From Candidatus Nitrotoga sp. M5 (GTDB lineage Bacteria; Pseudomonadota; Gammaproteobacteria; Burkholderiales; Gallionellaceae): 64,000 nucleotides of DNA. Within the stretch, counting starts at the first letter, position 1. Each line of letters starts with the position of its first letter. The stretch spans positions 83,636 to 147,635 of the forward strand of contig NZ_CAKMNW010000005.1 of NCBI RefSeq assembly GCF_927904885.1, read 5' to 3'. Below the pieces are notes generated by a model that saw only the letters and a program-made list of their open reading frames with translations, had not been told where the DNA came from and did not search any database. Of the stretch, positions 38,550 through 48,620 are shown piece by piece. Both the position numbers and the translations under genes were made by a program.

Positions 38550-40652
38550 TTAACGCAGATTCAAGCTCTCACTCAAGATTTTGGGGGAAATGAAAACCAA
38601 TAGTTCTCTCTTGTTGTTCGTATTAGTTCTATTTTTAAATAACCACCCAATGATAGGTATATCACCTAACAGTGGCACCTTAGGGGTCGATTCCAACTCA
38701 TTTTGGGTAAAGACCCCACCAATGACAACGGTCCCTCCATTGTCAACCAGTACTTGGGTACTGATTTTCTTGGTATTAATGCTAGGTACCCCTCCCGCCG
38801 ACGTGTTAATTATGGTGCCAACAGAATCCTGAGTTACTTCTACTTTCATGTTGATATTATCATCAGGTGTGATTTGAGGTGTCACAGTAAGGCTTAAAAG
38901 CGCCTTCTTAAATAATATGGTTGGTGCCACTGTTGCGCTGATAGTTGTTTGATAGGGTATTTCCACGCCTTGTTCAATTACCGCTTCAGTTCCATTTGCA
39001 GTCACCACACGAGGGCTAGATATCTCTTTGGTAATTCCATTTAGTTGGGATGCCTGCAACTCTAGCCCTAATATTTTGGTCACCGATGAGTTGAAAAGCA
39101 TCGCTGACACCACACCAGTACCAATCACTCCTGGGGTTCCGGGCAGGTTTACTGGCCCACCACCAGCACTGCCGCCAATAGAGCCACGGACGCCGCCCAC
39201 AGAAAACCCGCCTCCAGGTGGAGGTGCCCCGGTGTAGCTAAGTCTTCCACCCACGGTTCGAGTAAAGGTATCGCTTGCTTCAACGAAACGTGCCTCAATC
39301 ATTACTTGGCGCACGGCCACGTCAACTTTTTCGATCAGGTTGCGTACTTCTTCCAAACGTGATGGTGTATCTTGAACAAATACAGTATTGGTGCGTGCAT
39401 CCTCCACTGCACTCCCTCGTTTAGACAGCATGCGCTGGGCAGAGCTCTGCAACAATGCGACAATTTCCTTGCCTTTTGAATAAGCGAGTTGGTAGCTTTC
39501 CGTATGGAGAGGCTCAAGGTCAAAAATTTCTTGACTTGCTGCTAAATTAAGTTTTTCCTTGGCCGCCAATTCTTCGCGCGGGGCAACTTGGATTACGTTG
39601 CCGTTCTTGCGCATGTCCAAACCGCGCGAATCAAGGATGATTTGTAGTGCTTGGTCCCACGGCACATCTTTAAGGCGTAAAGTCAGGTTGCCGCTCACAG
39701 AATCGCTGATCACCATGTTCAGCTTAGTAAAGTCAGCAATTACGTTCAGTGCTTCACGCACTGCTATATTTTGGAAGCTTAACGTCAGTTTTTCGCCCTT
39801 GTAATCTACCTTTCTATTTTTAGATAGTTTATTAGGGTCATCAGCTACTGTTTTTATTTCCACGATAAACTTATTATCGGTCTGGTAGGCGACATGCTCC
39901 CATAAACCCTTGGGCTTAATGACCATGCGCACATGGTCACCCTGCATGAATGTATCGACCTCCTGTATTGGCGTACCGAAATCTACTACATCAAGTTTTC
40001 GTTGCAGGTTGCTGGGTAGACTAGTACTCATAAAGTCCACAATCAGACTTGTACCTTGCTGCTTAACGCTTATGCCTATGCCAGGATCTGATAGGTCTAC
40101 CTGAATGCGTCCTCCTCCATTTCCGCCACGACGAAAAACAATATCATGCAGGCTATGTTTCTGGATGCCTGGCTTAGCCTCAGTAAATCGTGCAGAGGGT
40201 GCCATCACTGCTTTTGCAGGAACTTTGCCATGCAGGGAAATTAGCAGGTCAGTACCCTTTGTATGCGCGTCATAACTCAAAGTTTGGTTGAGGTTAACTA
40301 CCAGGCGGGTGCGATTGCCTGATTGCACGATATTGGCGCTACGCAATTCACCTATGCCAAATTTCTGCTTCGTTTTCCCCAGTCCATTTGTTGTATTGGG
40401 GAAGTCAAATACAATACGCGCCGGGTTGCTGAGGGCAAAATTCAAAGGTGGATTGGCAAGCGTATTCCTCAATCCTATTTTAAGTGCCAGCTTGCCATCT
40501 GACGCAGTGCTGAGGCTGATAGACTGTATGCTATTCCCCACATCAGATTTTGGTGTGCTAGCGCTTTGCGCATGGGCAGTTAGCGCGCAAACTGCAAATA
40601 CCGCGACAACAAGCAGAACAAGGTTGTTGACTACGTTTTTATATTGCCTCAT
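38550..40652 (-). CDS. pilQ: Type IV pilus secretin PilQ
   Basis: 700 residues, outer-membrane secretin through which the type IV pilus emerges. A signal peptide ends at AHAQ (about 29). Two AMIN domains bind peptidoglycan (about 40-260), followed by the secretin N domains (about 290-440) and the secretin core (about 460-695), ending VPLLGDIPIIGWLFKNRT. A Gly/Pro-rich loop at about 475-520 (GAPPPGGG, GSAGGGP) is longer than I would expect and probably forms part of the gate or rim. Confidence 0.97.
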   Translation of the reverse strand: MRQYKNVVNNLVLLVVAVFAVCALTAHAQSASTPKSDVGNSIQSISLSTASDGKLALKIGLRNTLANPPLNFALSNPARIVFDFPNTTNGLGKTKQKFGIGELRSANIVQSGNRTRLVVNLNQTLSYDAHTKGTDLLISLHGKVPAKAVMAPSARFTEAKPGIQKHSLHDIVFRRGGNGGGRIQVDLSDPGIGISVKQQGTSLIVDFMSTSLPSNLQRKLDVVDFGTPIQEVDTFMQGDHVRMVIKPKGLWEHVAYQTDNKFIVEIKTVADDPNKLSKNRKVDYKGEKLTLSFQNIAVREALNVIADFTKLNMVISDSVSGNLTLRLKDVPWDQALQIILDSRGLDMRKNGNVIQVAPREELAAKEKLNLAASQEIFDLEPLHTESYQLAYSKGKEIVALLQSSAQRMLSKRGSAVEDARTNTVFVQDTPSRLEEVRNLIEKVDVAVRQVMIEARFVEASDTFTRTVGGRLSYTGAPPPGGGFSVGGVRGSIGGSAGGGPVNLPGTPGVIGTGVVSAMLFNSSVTKILGLELQASQLNGITKEISSPRVVTANGTEAVIEQGVEIPYQTTISATVAPTILFKKALLSLTVTPQITPDDNINMKVEVTQDSVGTIINTSAGGVPSINTKKISTQVLVDNGGTVVIGGVFTQNELESTPKVPLLGDIPIIGWLFKNRTNTNNKRELLVFISPKILSESLNLR

Positions 40653-40670
40653 GTTTCACTCCTAAATCAT

Positions 40671-41183
40671 TCATTCCATCAATGGCAAGCCGCTTATACG
40701 TTCCGTCCAGTCTCCTGCACTATCTTGCACGACTTCCTTGATTTTTATTTCGGTTTCTGTCACTGAAAAAATTTGACCAAAATTTGTTCCTAGGTAATTG
40801 CCTGCCTTAACGCGGTGGAGCTTGCCATCCGGTGAGCGGACGATAGCATGACCAACTTTAGCCTGATAAAGGAAGCCGACCATCTTCAGGTCTTCTAATG
40901 GTGACTCTTCCAGTTCTTCTCGACGTCGTTTCATATCAGGTTGATTGAGACCGAGGAGGTTGCCATTTTTTGCTTCGGGCTTGCGCGGTTTGAATGGATC
41001 AGGCAGATTTGTAGGGTTATCATAAACAAATGGTTCATAAGGCATAACTTCAGGAGGAGGATCCACTTTGCCCCGCATCCCACTTTCAGTCTCTTTGACA
41101 AATTCACGCAAATCTTGAAACTCTTCGTTAGCGCAGGCAGAGAGCAATATAGATGTGAACAGTAGTAAGCAGGCTGGCCTCAT
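40671..41183 (-). CDS. pilP: Type IV pilus lipoprotein PilP
   Basis: 170 residues with a lipobox LLSAC ending at Cys17. PilP is the inner-membrane lipoprotein that links the PilMNO platform to PilQ. The proline-rich linker (PPPEVMPYEPFVYDNP) and the compact C-terminal domain (MVGFLYQAKVGHAIVRSPDG, VKAGNYLGTNFG) are typical. It overlaps pilO by four bases and precedes pilQ by 18. Confidence 0.96.
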   Translation of the reverse strand: MRPACLLLFTSILLSACANEEFQDLREFVKETESGMRGKVDPPPEVMPYEPFVYDNPTNLPDPFKPRKPEAKNGNLLGLNQPDMKRRREELEESPLEDLKMVGFLYQAKVGHAIVRSPDGKLHRVKAGNYLGTNFGQIFSVTETEIKIKEVVQDSAGDWTERISGLPLME

Positions 41184-41806
41184 TTGCCTACTCCTGCAGC
41201 TTTAGATGATTGATTCTGAGCGGTCAATTCTTCCGCATCTAGATAGCGATATGTTTTAGCTATAGTATCCATAGTCAGGTGCCCTGCCGTTGGAGTAATA
41301 CTAATTTCGCTCAATGATACGATACGTGGCAATTGAGCAATGTCACTAGCAAATTTACCAAGGTCATCATAGTTACCCGTGACTTTAATGGTTATTGCCT
41401 GCTCAGAAAATACGCCGGTAATAATCTCGGCGCTGGGTCTAAATAATTCAAATTGTAGGCCACGACCTAGGCCAGCCTGATTAATATCAGTTAGTAACGC
41501 ATCCATTTCTGACTTGTTCGGCAATTGTTCCAGTAGCGCATCAAATGATTGCTTGCTTTCCGTAAGTTTTTTATTGATAACATCCAAGTTGATGGCTACT
41601 GCCTTCTTGGCCTTGAACTCAGTTTTTAATTTAGTCTCAAGCTGCTTGGCTGTATTTAGCTCTTCCCAACGATTCGTCCAGTCAAATACTATTCCTGAAA
41701 CTAAAATGGCCGCGAATATTGCCACAAATGCGCTGATCTTCACCAATAAAGGCCAGTCGCCTGGCTCTTTGGGGTCAATATCTTGTAATTCTTCTAGCAG
41801 TCTCAT
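41180..41806 (-). CDS. pilO: Type IV pilus assembly protein PilO
   Basis: 208 residues. A short cytoplasmic N-terminus, one membrane helix at about 22-44, a coiled-coil at about 45-100 and a ferredoxin-like periplasmic domain. It pairs with PilN to form the alignment complex. GRGLQFELFRP and VTGNYDDLGKFASDIAQLPRIV are characteristic. Eight bases separate it from pilN. Confidence 0.96.
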   Translation of the reverse strand: MRLLEELQDIDPKEPGDWPLLVKISAFVAIFAAILVSGIVFDWTNRWEELNTAKQLETKLKTEFKAKKAVAINLDVINKKLTESKQSFDALLEQLPNKSEMDALLTDINQAGLGRGLQFELFRPSAEIITGVFSEQAITIKVTGNYDDLGKFASDIAQLPRIVSLSEISITPTAGHLTMDTIAKTYRYLDAEELTAQNQSSKAAGVGK

Positions 41807-41814
41807 CAGCTCAC

Positions 41815-42411
41815 CTAGCCTTCCGTGCCAGCTGTCGTCGACGGAGCAGCGGAGGTTGTTGGCACTTGCGTGGACAAATTGAAGTTCAGATTAAACTCAT
41901 TTAAACGTGGCCCACGGTCCTGTGAGGTTACCGCAGAAATTTGAACCAGCGTCGGCGACTCTAGCCATGGAGAGCTTTCAATGGAGCGCATCAAAGTGGA
42001 TACCCGTGCATTCGACTGAGTAAAGCCTACCAGGTTAACCTTGTTACCAGTTTGTTTAATCGATTTTAGATACACACTTTTGGGCATTATATTCAACATC
42101 TGGTCCAGCAGATGCACCACATCTGAACGTGTACTTTGCAGTTTTTCAACCACCGTTTTCCGTTCCATCAGTGCTGCAATTTCCATCTTTAGACGCTTTA
42201 TTTCAGCGATCTGTTCGTCTAGCAGGCCAATTTGATCTGTTAAATATTGGTTGCGGCGTTCTTGATATTCAATTTGAGTACTAATGACAATATGCACAAT
42301 ACCAACCAACAATACTGCCAGCATTAGCGAGATTACGCCGAATGCATAGAACTGAATCTGCCGTGCTTTGCGCTTCTCAGCACGATGCGGCAATAAATTA
42401 ATTCGTATCAT
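41815..42411 (-). CDS. pilN: Type IV pilus assembly protein PilN
   Basis: 198 residues beginning IRINLLPHRAEKR, the PilM-binding peptide of PilN. One membrane helix follows at about 22-45, then a coiled-coil and a periplasmic domain. The C-terminal 15 residues are Thr/Ala/Ser-rich and probably disordered. Overlaps pilM by four bases. Confidence 0.96.
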   Translation of the reverse strand: MIRINLLPHRAEKRKARQIQFYAFGVISLMLAVLLVGIVHIVISTQIEYQERRNQYLTDQIGLLDEQIAEIKRLKMEIAALMERKTVVEKLQSTRSDVVHLLDQMLNIMPKSVYLKSIKQTGNKVNLVGFTQSNARVSTLMRSIESSPWLESPTLVQISAVTSQDRGPRLNEFNLNFNLSTQVPTTSAAPSTTAGTEG

Positions 42412-43508
42412 GAAGGGTCAAACCTCCGCATCGCAAGGCCGCAAGCAATCATTAGCGCAGGTGCATCAATCTGTAATTGTCGTTTTTTAATGCGCTCAGA
42501 CAAGGTCATTTGAGCAAAGGGATTTGCTATAAGCGTTTTCACTTGCGTTCGCGTTGCAACAGCATCACCCAAATTAGGCAGAGCAGCGCTGCCGCCAGCT
42601 AATACAATATAACTGATCTCATTGAACTGGGTTGAGGTAAAGAAAAGCTGCATGGCGCGATACACTTCATCCGCTAAACTTTCGCGGAATGGTATCAGCA
42701 CGTCGCTTTCGTAATTTTCTGGTAATCCACCATTAATTTTTCCTGTTTCTGCCTCCTCGGTGGACAAACCGAACGTACTCTGGATATGTTGCGTTAATTG
42801 CTCACCACCCATTTGCTGGTCACGCATGTAGACCGATTGCCCGTTGTGCAGAATGTTTACATTCATTACGTGTGCGCCTATATCTACCAAAGCTACGCAT
42901 TGATCTAAAGCGCCACCGGGCAACTGCATGCGGATCTGCTCAAATGCCATTTCAGCGGCGTAATGCTCTACATCCATCACTACCACTTTGAGCCCAGCCA
43001 CTTCTGCGACAGCAACACGATCCTCCACGTTAACATTACGTGAGGCTGCCAACAATATTTCGACTTCTGCAGAATTGCTAGGTGCCGGGCCCAGTACTTG
43101 AAAATCCAGATTGACTTCATCAATAGCAAATGGAATGTACTGATTTGCTTCTGCTTCCACCTGATGTTCCATATCTTTCTCATTCAAACCGCTAGGCAGA
43201 AAAATTTTTTTGCTAATCACGGCGGCAGCAGGAAGCGCAAGGCTAATTTTTTTTATGCGTGTCCCCATTCGCTTCCAGGCGCGTCGCATGCATTCCGAAG
43301 CCGCCTCCATGTCATTAACGTTGCCATCGCTTACAGCATTTATGGGCAATGGTTCGATTGCGTAACGCTCGAGAACGTAGCTATTTTTTTTGGTTGATTC
43401 GCTTAACTCCACAATCTTGATTGAAGACGAGCAAATATCAACCCCGATTAAAGACGGTGTCTTGGTATACAAGAAATCTAACGGAATATTTAACTTGTCT
43501 TTGATCAT
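42408..43508 (-). CDS. pilM: Type IV pilus ATPase-fold protein PilM
   Basis: 366 residues with the actin-like fold, cytoplasmic, binding the PilN N-terminus. It shows IGVDICSSSIKIVELSES at the N-terminus, VALVDIGAHVMNVNIL in the middle and IVLAGGSAALPNL near 300. First gene of pilMNOPQ; its promoter must lie in the 43509 to about 43700 stretch. In many betaproteobacteria a penicillin-binding protein gene is divergent from pilM; here that place holds transposase debris. Confidence 0.97.
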   Translation of the reverse strand: MIKDKLNIPLDFLYTKTPSLIGVDICSSSIKIVELSESTKKNSYVLERYAIEPLPINAVSDGNVNDMEAASECMRRAWKRMGTRIKKISLALPAAAVISKKIFLPSGLNEKDMEHQVEAEANQYIPFAIDEVNLDFQVLGPAPSNSAEVEILLAASRNVNVEDRVAVAEVAGLKVVVMDVEHYAAEMAFEQIRMQLPGGALDQCVALVDIGAHVMNVNILHNGQSVYMRDQQMGGEQLTQHIQSTFGLSTEEAETGKINGGLPENYESDVLIPFRESLADEVYRAMQLFFTSTQFNEISYIVLAGGSAALPNLGDAVATRTQVKTLIANPFAQMTLSERIKKRQLQIDAPALMIACGLAMRRFDPS

Positions 43509-43839
43509 AATTAATGATTGGAACTTTGGTGTGCTAAGAAGTTATAAAAGTGACAAGATCGAAATTGTTGCGGATATAAATAATTTTCAGTGCAATCTAA
43601 AATTAAGCTGCACTATAAAATATCGACAATTAATCAATATGATGGTAGTTGCAACGATGAAAAAATAATTGTTAATTTAATAATTAACCTTCCTGATTCT
43701 GGGCATGGGTAGCTCTTACTTTAACGGCAAGCTGCAGAAATACTTTAGAAAGCTGCTTACAGTGGGCTTCTCGTCAAGCTTAACTGTCGTGGGATGTCCA
43801 ACGATTTGTCATCAATTGTGAAGCTCCTATTGATTTTGT

Positions 43840-44046
43840 GCCAAGACTCATCGCGGCCGATTGATGCGGTTTGATTGATGCCGCTCACACTGCAAGTTCA
43901 TGCCGATCTCGCTTGAATGTGCCAAATTGGCGCTGTTCAACACACGTTGTTCTTTCGGATTCGTGGATAATGGCACAGACCGTAGTAATTTGTGCTTGAT
44001 GCACATCCAGGCCGATAACACGTTGATACAATGCTGTCAGTTCCAC
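43840..44046 (-). pseudogene. IS110-family transposase, N-terminal remnant
   Basis: The minus-strand frame from about 44046 reads LYQRVIGLDVHQAQITTVCAI and FGTFKRDRHELA, the DEDD-type N-terminus of IS110/IS1111 transposases. At 43885-43887 a TGA stands where a Trp is expected, and the frame continues briefly with AASIKP before losing similarity. About 60 to 75 of roughly 350 codons survive. The rest of the 43509-44357 gap shows no gene; no element ends can be defined. Confidence 0.7.
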
Positions 44047-44357
44047 TGCCGCTATTTTCGATTTACAATCAGATCCGGGAAGGGAGATGCCAGAACTGAA
44101 AGTGTATGAAGGCGATAACTTGCCAACGGCCGGTTCAACGTGCGCATCTCTATGGATGCAACCCGGGGTTCGAGTCAGTTCGGTGGTCACGATAGAATTT
44201 GGGGTGAAGCCACCAAAAAATTGCACAAACTCTATCCATTACCTTTCGATCTGTAATAATTTTTACCATCGGGGGCTGCAACTGCAATGCCCGTTAGAGC
44301 CACATTTACTATCTTATTGGTTACGGGATTGGTATAAAAATGCTAAAGGAGCGCTCT

Positions 44358-44984
44358 GTGTTAAGTTTAGACAGCTTAATTATCAATTTCGACAAAAGCT
44401 TGCGCACCTTGTTTAATGAGGCGCACAGTATTCGTCCTTTTCCTGATGCAGATTTGCCGGATGCTGCATTGGACGAGAACGAAAAGAAGCTTGCTGCTGC
44501 GCTGATGCGCGTCAATCATAGCGGTGAAATTTGCGCTCAAGCGTTATATCAAGGGCAAGCATTGACAGCGCGTGATGCTGTATTGAAGGAACAGTTGCAG
44601 CAAACAGCCAATGAGGAGACCGAGCATCTGGCATGGACGTCGAGGCGTGTGCATGAGCTAGGCGGCCATCTCAGCGTGCTTAATCCAATTTGGTATGCAA
44701 ATTCGTTGGCCATCGGCGCGTTTGCCGGCTTGCTGGGTAACAAATGGAATCTTGGCTTTATGGCAGAAACTGAACGTCAGGTAGGTGCACATTTACAAAG
44801 TCATTTGGGTAAGTTGCCAGAGCAGGATATAAAAAGTCGTACGGTTGTTCAGCAAATGCTCACAGATGAAACTCGGCATGGTGAATTTGCTGTGCAACTG
44901 GGTGGTGCAGAATTGCCACTACCGATCAGGCATGTGATGCAAGTGAGCGCAAAGGTAATGACACAAACTGCCTATTGGGTATAG
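44358..44984 (+). CDS. coq7: Demethoxyubiquinone hydroxylase Coq7
   Basis: 208 residues from GTG 44358, which AAGGAG precedes by seven bases; an upstream in-frame ATG at 44340 would put that site inside the gene. The di-iron ligands fall in NHSGEI, NEETEHL and TDETRHGE. Coq7 hydroxylates the 6-position ring carbon in the next-to-last ubiquinone step and replaces UbiF in many proteobacteria. It indicates aerobic respiration with ubiquinone. It converges on the decarboxylase gene across repeat D. Confidence 0.94.
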   Translation: MLSLDSLIINFDKSLRTLFNEAHSIRPFPDADLPDAALDENEKKLAAALMRVNHSGEICAQALYQGQALTARDAVLKEQLQQTANEETEHLAWTSRRVHELGGHLSVLNPIWYANSLAIGAFAGLLGNKWNLGFMAETERQVGAHLQSHLGKLPEQDIKSRTVVQQMLTDETRHGEFAVQLGGAELPLPIRHVMQVSAKVMTQTAYWV

Positions 44985-45040
44985 GATGCCTTTAGGATTT
45001 TAGTTTGCAAGCAGCAGTGTTGTTGCTTACCGATTTACCA

Positions 45041-45130
45041 GTTTCGTCATATACATGGCGCTACTCGAAAAAATTATCGATTACATATCTACTGCATGCG
45101 GCGCTCAAATTTATTACTCGTGCTCACCTC
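45041..45130 (-). repeat. Dispersed MITE-like repeat, copy D (partial, inverted)
   Basis: Reverse complement of the central part of the repeat. ACTCGAAAAAATTATCGATT (45063-45082) and CTCAAATTTATTACTCGTGC (45104-45123) match copies A and C. Neither terminal repeat is clear. It lies between the converging coq7 and decarboxylase genes. Confidence 0.65.
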
Positions 45131-45167
45131 GCGGCCTTATTCAGGCAGATTTAAGATCTAAACGCAC

Positions 45168-47420
45168 CTACTCTTGACTTACACAGTCCACATAATAGCG
45201 CGGCCCCTCACTGTCCTCATTGGCTACCAAGCCATGAATGTCACTCTCAAACCCTGGGAATTTCTGATTAAAGTCCCGCGCAAATTTGAGATAGTCAACG
45301 ATGATTTTGTTGAAACGCTCGCCTGGGATGAGCAGCGGAATGCCTGGTGGATAAGGTGTCAAAAGTACGCTGGTAATGCGCCCTTCCAGGTCGTCAATTG
45401 ACACGCGGTCAATCTTGCCGTGCGCCATTTTAGCGAAAGCCTCAGATGGTTTCATGGCGGGCTCCATGTTGGAAAGGTACATTTCGGTGGTTAATCGTGC
45501 TACGTCATTAATCTTGTATATGCCGTGAATATGGTCGCACAAGTCGCGTAGACCGACCTTCTCGTAGTGTGCGTATTTAATGACAAATTCGGGCAACACA
45601 CGCCAAAGTGGCTGATTGTTATCATAGTCATCCTTGAATTGTTGCAACTCGGTAACCATGGTATTCCAGCGTCCCTTGGTGATGCCAATGGTGAACATTA
45701 TGAAAAATGAGTAGAGGCCGGTTTTTTCAACCACAACCCCATTTTCCGCCAAGTATTTGGTAACGATAGCCGCCGGAATGCCAGATTCGGCGAAGTCACC
45801 TCCGACATCAAGTCCCGGGGTGATAATGGTGGCCTTGATCGGGTCGAGCATATTGAATCCCGGTGCCAGGTTGCCAAAGCCATGCCAGCGATCATCTGTA
45901 CCTAACATCCAGTCTTCGCGTGCGGCCATGCCTTCATCGGAGAGATAGTCCGGCCCCCAAACTTTGAACCACCAATCCGTCCCCCATTCTTCATCTATTT
46001 TTCGCATGGCACGACGAAAATCAAGCGCTTCGGCAATCGACTCTTCTACCAGAGCTGTGCCACCGGGGGGCTCCATCATTGCGGCAGCCACATCACACGA
46101 TGCAATAATCGCGTACTGTGGACTGGTAGAAGTATGCATCATATAGGCTTCATTAAAGCAGTCGCGGTCCAGTTTGCGCACCTCGCTGTCCTGTACCAAA
46201 ATTTGTGAGGCTTGGCTCAATCCAGCCAACATTTTATGTGTCGATTGTGTGGAAAACACCATGGATTCCTTGCATGGCTTACGGGCTTCGCCTATGGCGT
46301 GCATGTCTTGGTAGAAATCATGAAATGCAGCATGCGGTAACCATGCCTCGTCGAAAAGCAAGGTGTCAATTTTTCCATCCAGCATCTGTTTGAGGGTTTC
46401 CACGTTGTACAACACGCCATCGTATGTACTCTGAGTGATAGTCAGGATGCGCGGTTTTTGTTTTTTATCTATGATGAACGGGTGTGCATCGATCTTCCGC
46501 TGGATAGTTTCCATTTTAAATTCGTCCAGTGAAATCGGTCCGATGATACCGAAATGGTTACGTGTCGGCATCAAAAACACTGGTATTGCACCCGTCATGA
46601 TAATGGAGTGCAAGATGGATTTATGACAGTTGCGATCCACGACTACGATGTCATTGGGTGCGACGGTGGAGTGCCATACAATTTTATTGGATGTAGAGGT
46701 GCCGTTAGTCACAAAAAATAGGTGATCGCAGTTGAAGATACGTGCTGCATTTCGCTCGCTGGCTGCGACAGGCCCGGTATGGTCAAGTAACTGACCCAGC
46801 TCATCGACTGAGTTGCACACATCTGCACGCAACATATTTTCGCCAAAGAACTGATGAAACATACGACCTACTGGCGATTTCAGGAAAGCCACCCCGCCCG
46901 AATGGCCGGGGCAATGCCAGGAATAGGAACCATCTTGCGCGTAATTAACCAGTGCGCGAAAAAACGGCGGGGCGAGCGAGTCCAGATATAATCGAGCTTC
47001 ACGGATGATGTGACGCGCCACAAATTCCGGCGTGTCTTCATGCATATGTATAAATCCATGCAATTCACGCAGGATGTCATTCGGGATATGACGTGATGTA
47101 CGCGTCTCGCCGTAAAGATAGATGGGGATATCGTCATTTTTAAAGCGAATCTCTTCAACGAAAGCACGTATGCTTTTCAGTGCGATTGCTGTCTCTTCTT
47201 TACTGCCACCGCCAAATTCTTCATCGTCAATTGATAGCAAAAATGCTGAAGCTCGGCTTTGCTGCTGCGCGAATGAAGTCAAATCCCCGTAACTTGTAAT
47301 ACCCAGCACTGCCATGCCTTCTTTCTGGATGGCTTCGGCCAAAGCGCGCACACTCAGCCCACTGGAATTTTCCGAGCGAAAATCTTCGTCGATGATGATG
47401 ATGGGAAAATCAAATTTCAT
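45168..47420 (-). CDS. Arginine/lysine/ornithine decarboxylase (acid-inducible type)
   Basis: 750 residues, a fold-type I PLP decarboxylase with a receiver-like wing domain (1-130), linker, PLP domain and C-terminal domain. The PLP lysine is Lys396 in STQSTHKMLAGLSQ. WHCPGHSGGVAFLKSPVG and NGTSTSNKIVWH are family signatures. E. coli relatives are AdiA, LdcC/CadA and SpeC/SpeF; the overall look favours the arginine or lysine branch but the substrate cannot be fixed by eye. No antiporter gene is adjacent, so polyamine supply is as likely as acid resistance. Confidence 0.93.
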   Translation of the reverse strand: MKFDFPIIIIDEDFRSENSSGLSVRALAEAIQKEGMAVLGITSYGDLTSFAQQQSRASAFLLSIDDEEFGGGSKEETAIALKSIRAFVEEIRFKNDDIPIYLYGETRTSRHIPNDILRELHGFIHMHEDTPEFVARHIIREARLYLDSLAPPFFRALVNYAQDGSYSWHCPGHSGGVAFLKSPVGRMFHQFFGENMLRADVCNSVDELGQLLDHTGPVAASERNAARIFNCDHLFFVTNGTSTSNKIVWHSTVAPNDIVVVDRNCHKSILHSIIMTGAIPVFLMPTRNHFGIIGPISLDEFKMETIQRKIDAHPFIIDKKQKPRILTITQSTYDGVLYNVETLKQMLDGKIDTLLFDEAWLPHAAFHDFYQDMHAIGEARKPCKESMVFSTQSTHKMLAGLSQASQILVQDSEVRKLDRDCFNEAYMMHTSTSPQYAIIASCDVAAAMMEPPGGTALVEESIAEALDFRRAMRKIDEEWGTDWWFKVWGPDYLSDEGMAAREDWMLGTDDRWHGFGNLAPGFNMLDPIKATIITPGLDVGGDFAESGIPAAIVTKYLAENGVVVEKTGLYSFFIMFTIGITKGRWNTMVTELQQFKDDYDNNQPLWRVLPEFVIKYAHYEKVGLRDLCDHIHGIYKINDVARLTTEMYLSNMEPAMKPSEAFAKMAHGKIDRVSIDDLEGRITSVLLTPYPPGIPLLIPGERFNKIIVDYLKFARDFNQKFPGFESDIHGLVANEDSEGPRYYVDCVSQE

Positions 47421-47616
47421 TCAGTGCTCCTTGATGGGAAATGTCTGCCGGGCAGCGAGTTGGCGCGGATTGTCGCAGATTTAGATAATGTGGGCAGTGT
47501 TAAATAACATTAAAAATTATGTCATCCGATAACACGAAGAAAAGGTTTGCCAGCTGTATTTGCAGGGATGATTAAACTGGAGTTGATCAAAAAAATTTAA
47601 TGCTATTCTGGTTCAG

Positions 47617-47838
47617 TTAATCACGCGTGGGGTAGGGGTTTTTCAGTTCGTTGACCAACTCAGTCAGTACTGCGCGAAACTGTTGTTCGTCACAACCCAT
47701 TAGTACTGCATCTTCCAGCGCATCTTGGCAGATTTGGCGGATCTCTTCCATGTTCTCGCTTAGCACCTTGTTTTTTTCCACGCAGGCGACCACCTCGCCT
47801 GTGGGACTACGCCAAATGATTTGCGGACAGAATGCCAT
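47617..47838 (-). CDS. Small conserved-looking protein of unknown function
   Basis: 73 residues. It begins MAFCPQIIWRSPTGEVVACVEKNKVL and continues with two amphipathic helices (ENMEEIRQICQDALEDAVLMG, DEQQFRAVLTELVNEL). The composition is typical of a real cytoplasmic protein and a Shine-Dalgarno-like GAGG lies seven bases before the ATG. Three cysteines are present. I do not recognise a family. It sits between dcd and the decarboxylase, all on the minus strand. Confidence 0.75.
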   Translation of the reverse strand: MAFCPQIIWRSPTGEVVACVEKNKVLSENMEEIRQICQDALEDAVLMGCDEQQFRAVLTELVNELKNPYPTRD

Positions 47839-47970
47839 AAGTATATGCCTCGAAATGATTCAGTATAATTCAATGGGTGGAACGACCTTACGGATACGAT
47901 TGACATTTTTTCTAAATGTCGTATTGATTATGGTGCATGTTGAACAGCTTATGTGCCATCTGAACATAAT

Positions 47971-48537
47971 TTATATTTTGGGTAAAGTAACCCCAATCTG
48001 CCCCTGATATTTGCCGCTCCTATCCTTGTATGAGACTTCACATACCTCGTCGGATTCGAAAAATATCACCTGTGCCACGCCCTCATTAGCGTAAATTTTT
48101 GCCGGTAGTGGTGTGGTATTTGAAAACTCCAGCGTAACATAGCCCTCCCATTCCGGCTCTAACGGTGTGACATTGACGATTATGCCGCACCGCGCGTAAG
48201 TGGACTTCCCCAAGCAAATGGTTAGTATGTTGCGAGGAATGCGGAAGTGCTCCACGGTGCGCGCCAGCGCGAAAGAGTTAGGCGGGATGATGCAATAGTC
48301 GCTCTTGAGCTCGACGAAAGAGTCGGCATCAAAATTCTTCGGATCGACGATGGTGCTATTGATGTTAGTAAATAGCTTGAATTCATCTGAACAACGGATG
48401 TCATAGCCGTAGCTCGACGTGCCATATGACACGATGCGGTGGCCATCCCTTTCTTTAACTTGCCCTGGCTCGAACGGCTCGATCATGCCGTGTTCTTTGG
48501 CCATGCGATGTATCCACTTGTCTGCTTTAATGCTCAT
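47971..48537 (-). CDS. dcd: dCTP deaminase Dcd
   Basis: 188 residues, trimeric dUTPase-fold enzyme deaminating dCTP to dUTP for thymidylate synthesis. [11 protein letters not shown], the [24 protein letters not shown] core and the C-terminal [19 protein letters not shown] closing tail are present. It follows apbC with 83 bases between. Confidence 0.96.
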   Translation of the reverse strand: MSIKADKWIHRMAKEHGMIEPFEPGQVKERDGHRIVSYGTSSYGYDIRCSDEFKLFTNINSTIVDPKNFDADSFVELKSDYCIIPPNSFALARTVEHFRIPRNILTICLGKSTYARCGIIVNVTPLEPEWEGYVTLEFSNTTPLPAKIYANEGVAQVIFFESDEVCEVSYKDRSGKYQGQIGVTLPKI

Positions 48538-48620
48538 GTCTAATTCGATATAGAGGTTATGTTCAAGGGGACAGTATAAAAATATAAATATTTCATTATG
48601 TTTTGCACATAATTCATCCC

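Noticed and set aside
44087..44416. 109-codon plus-strand ORF before coq7
   Set aside because: Overlaps coq7 in another frame and covers transposase debris; not protein-like.
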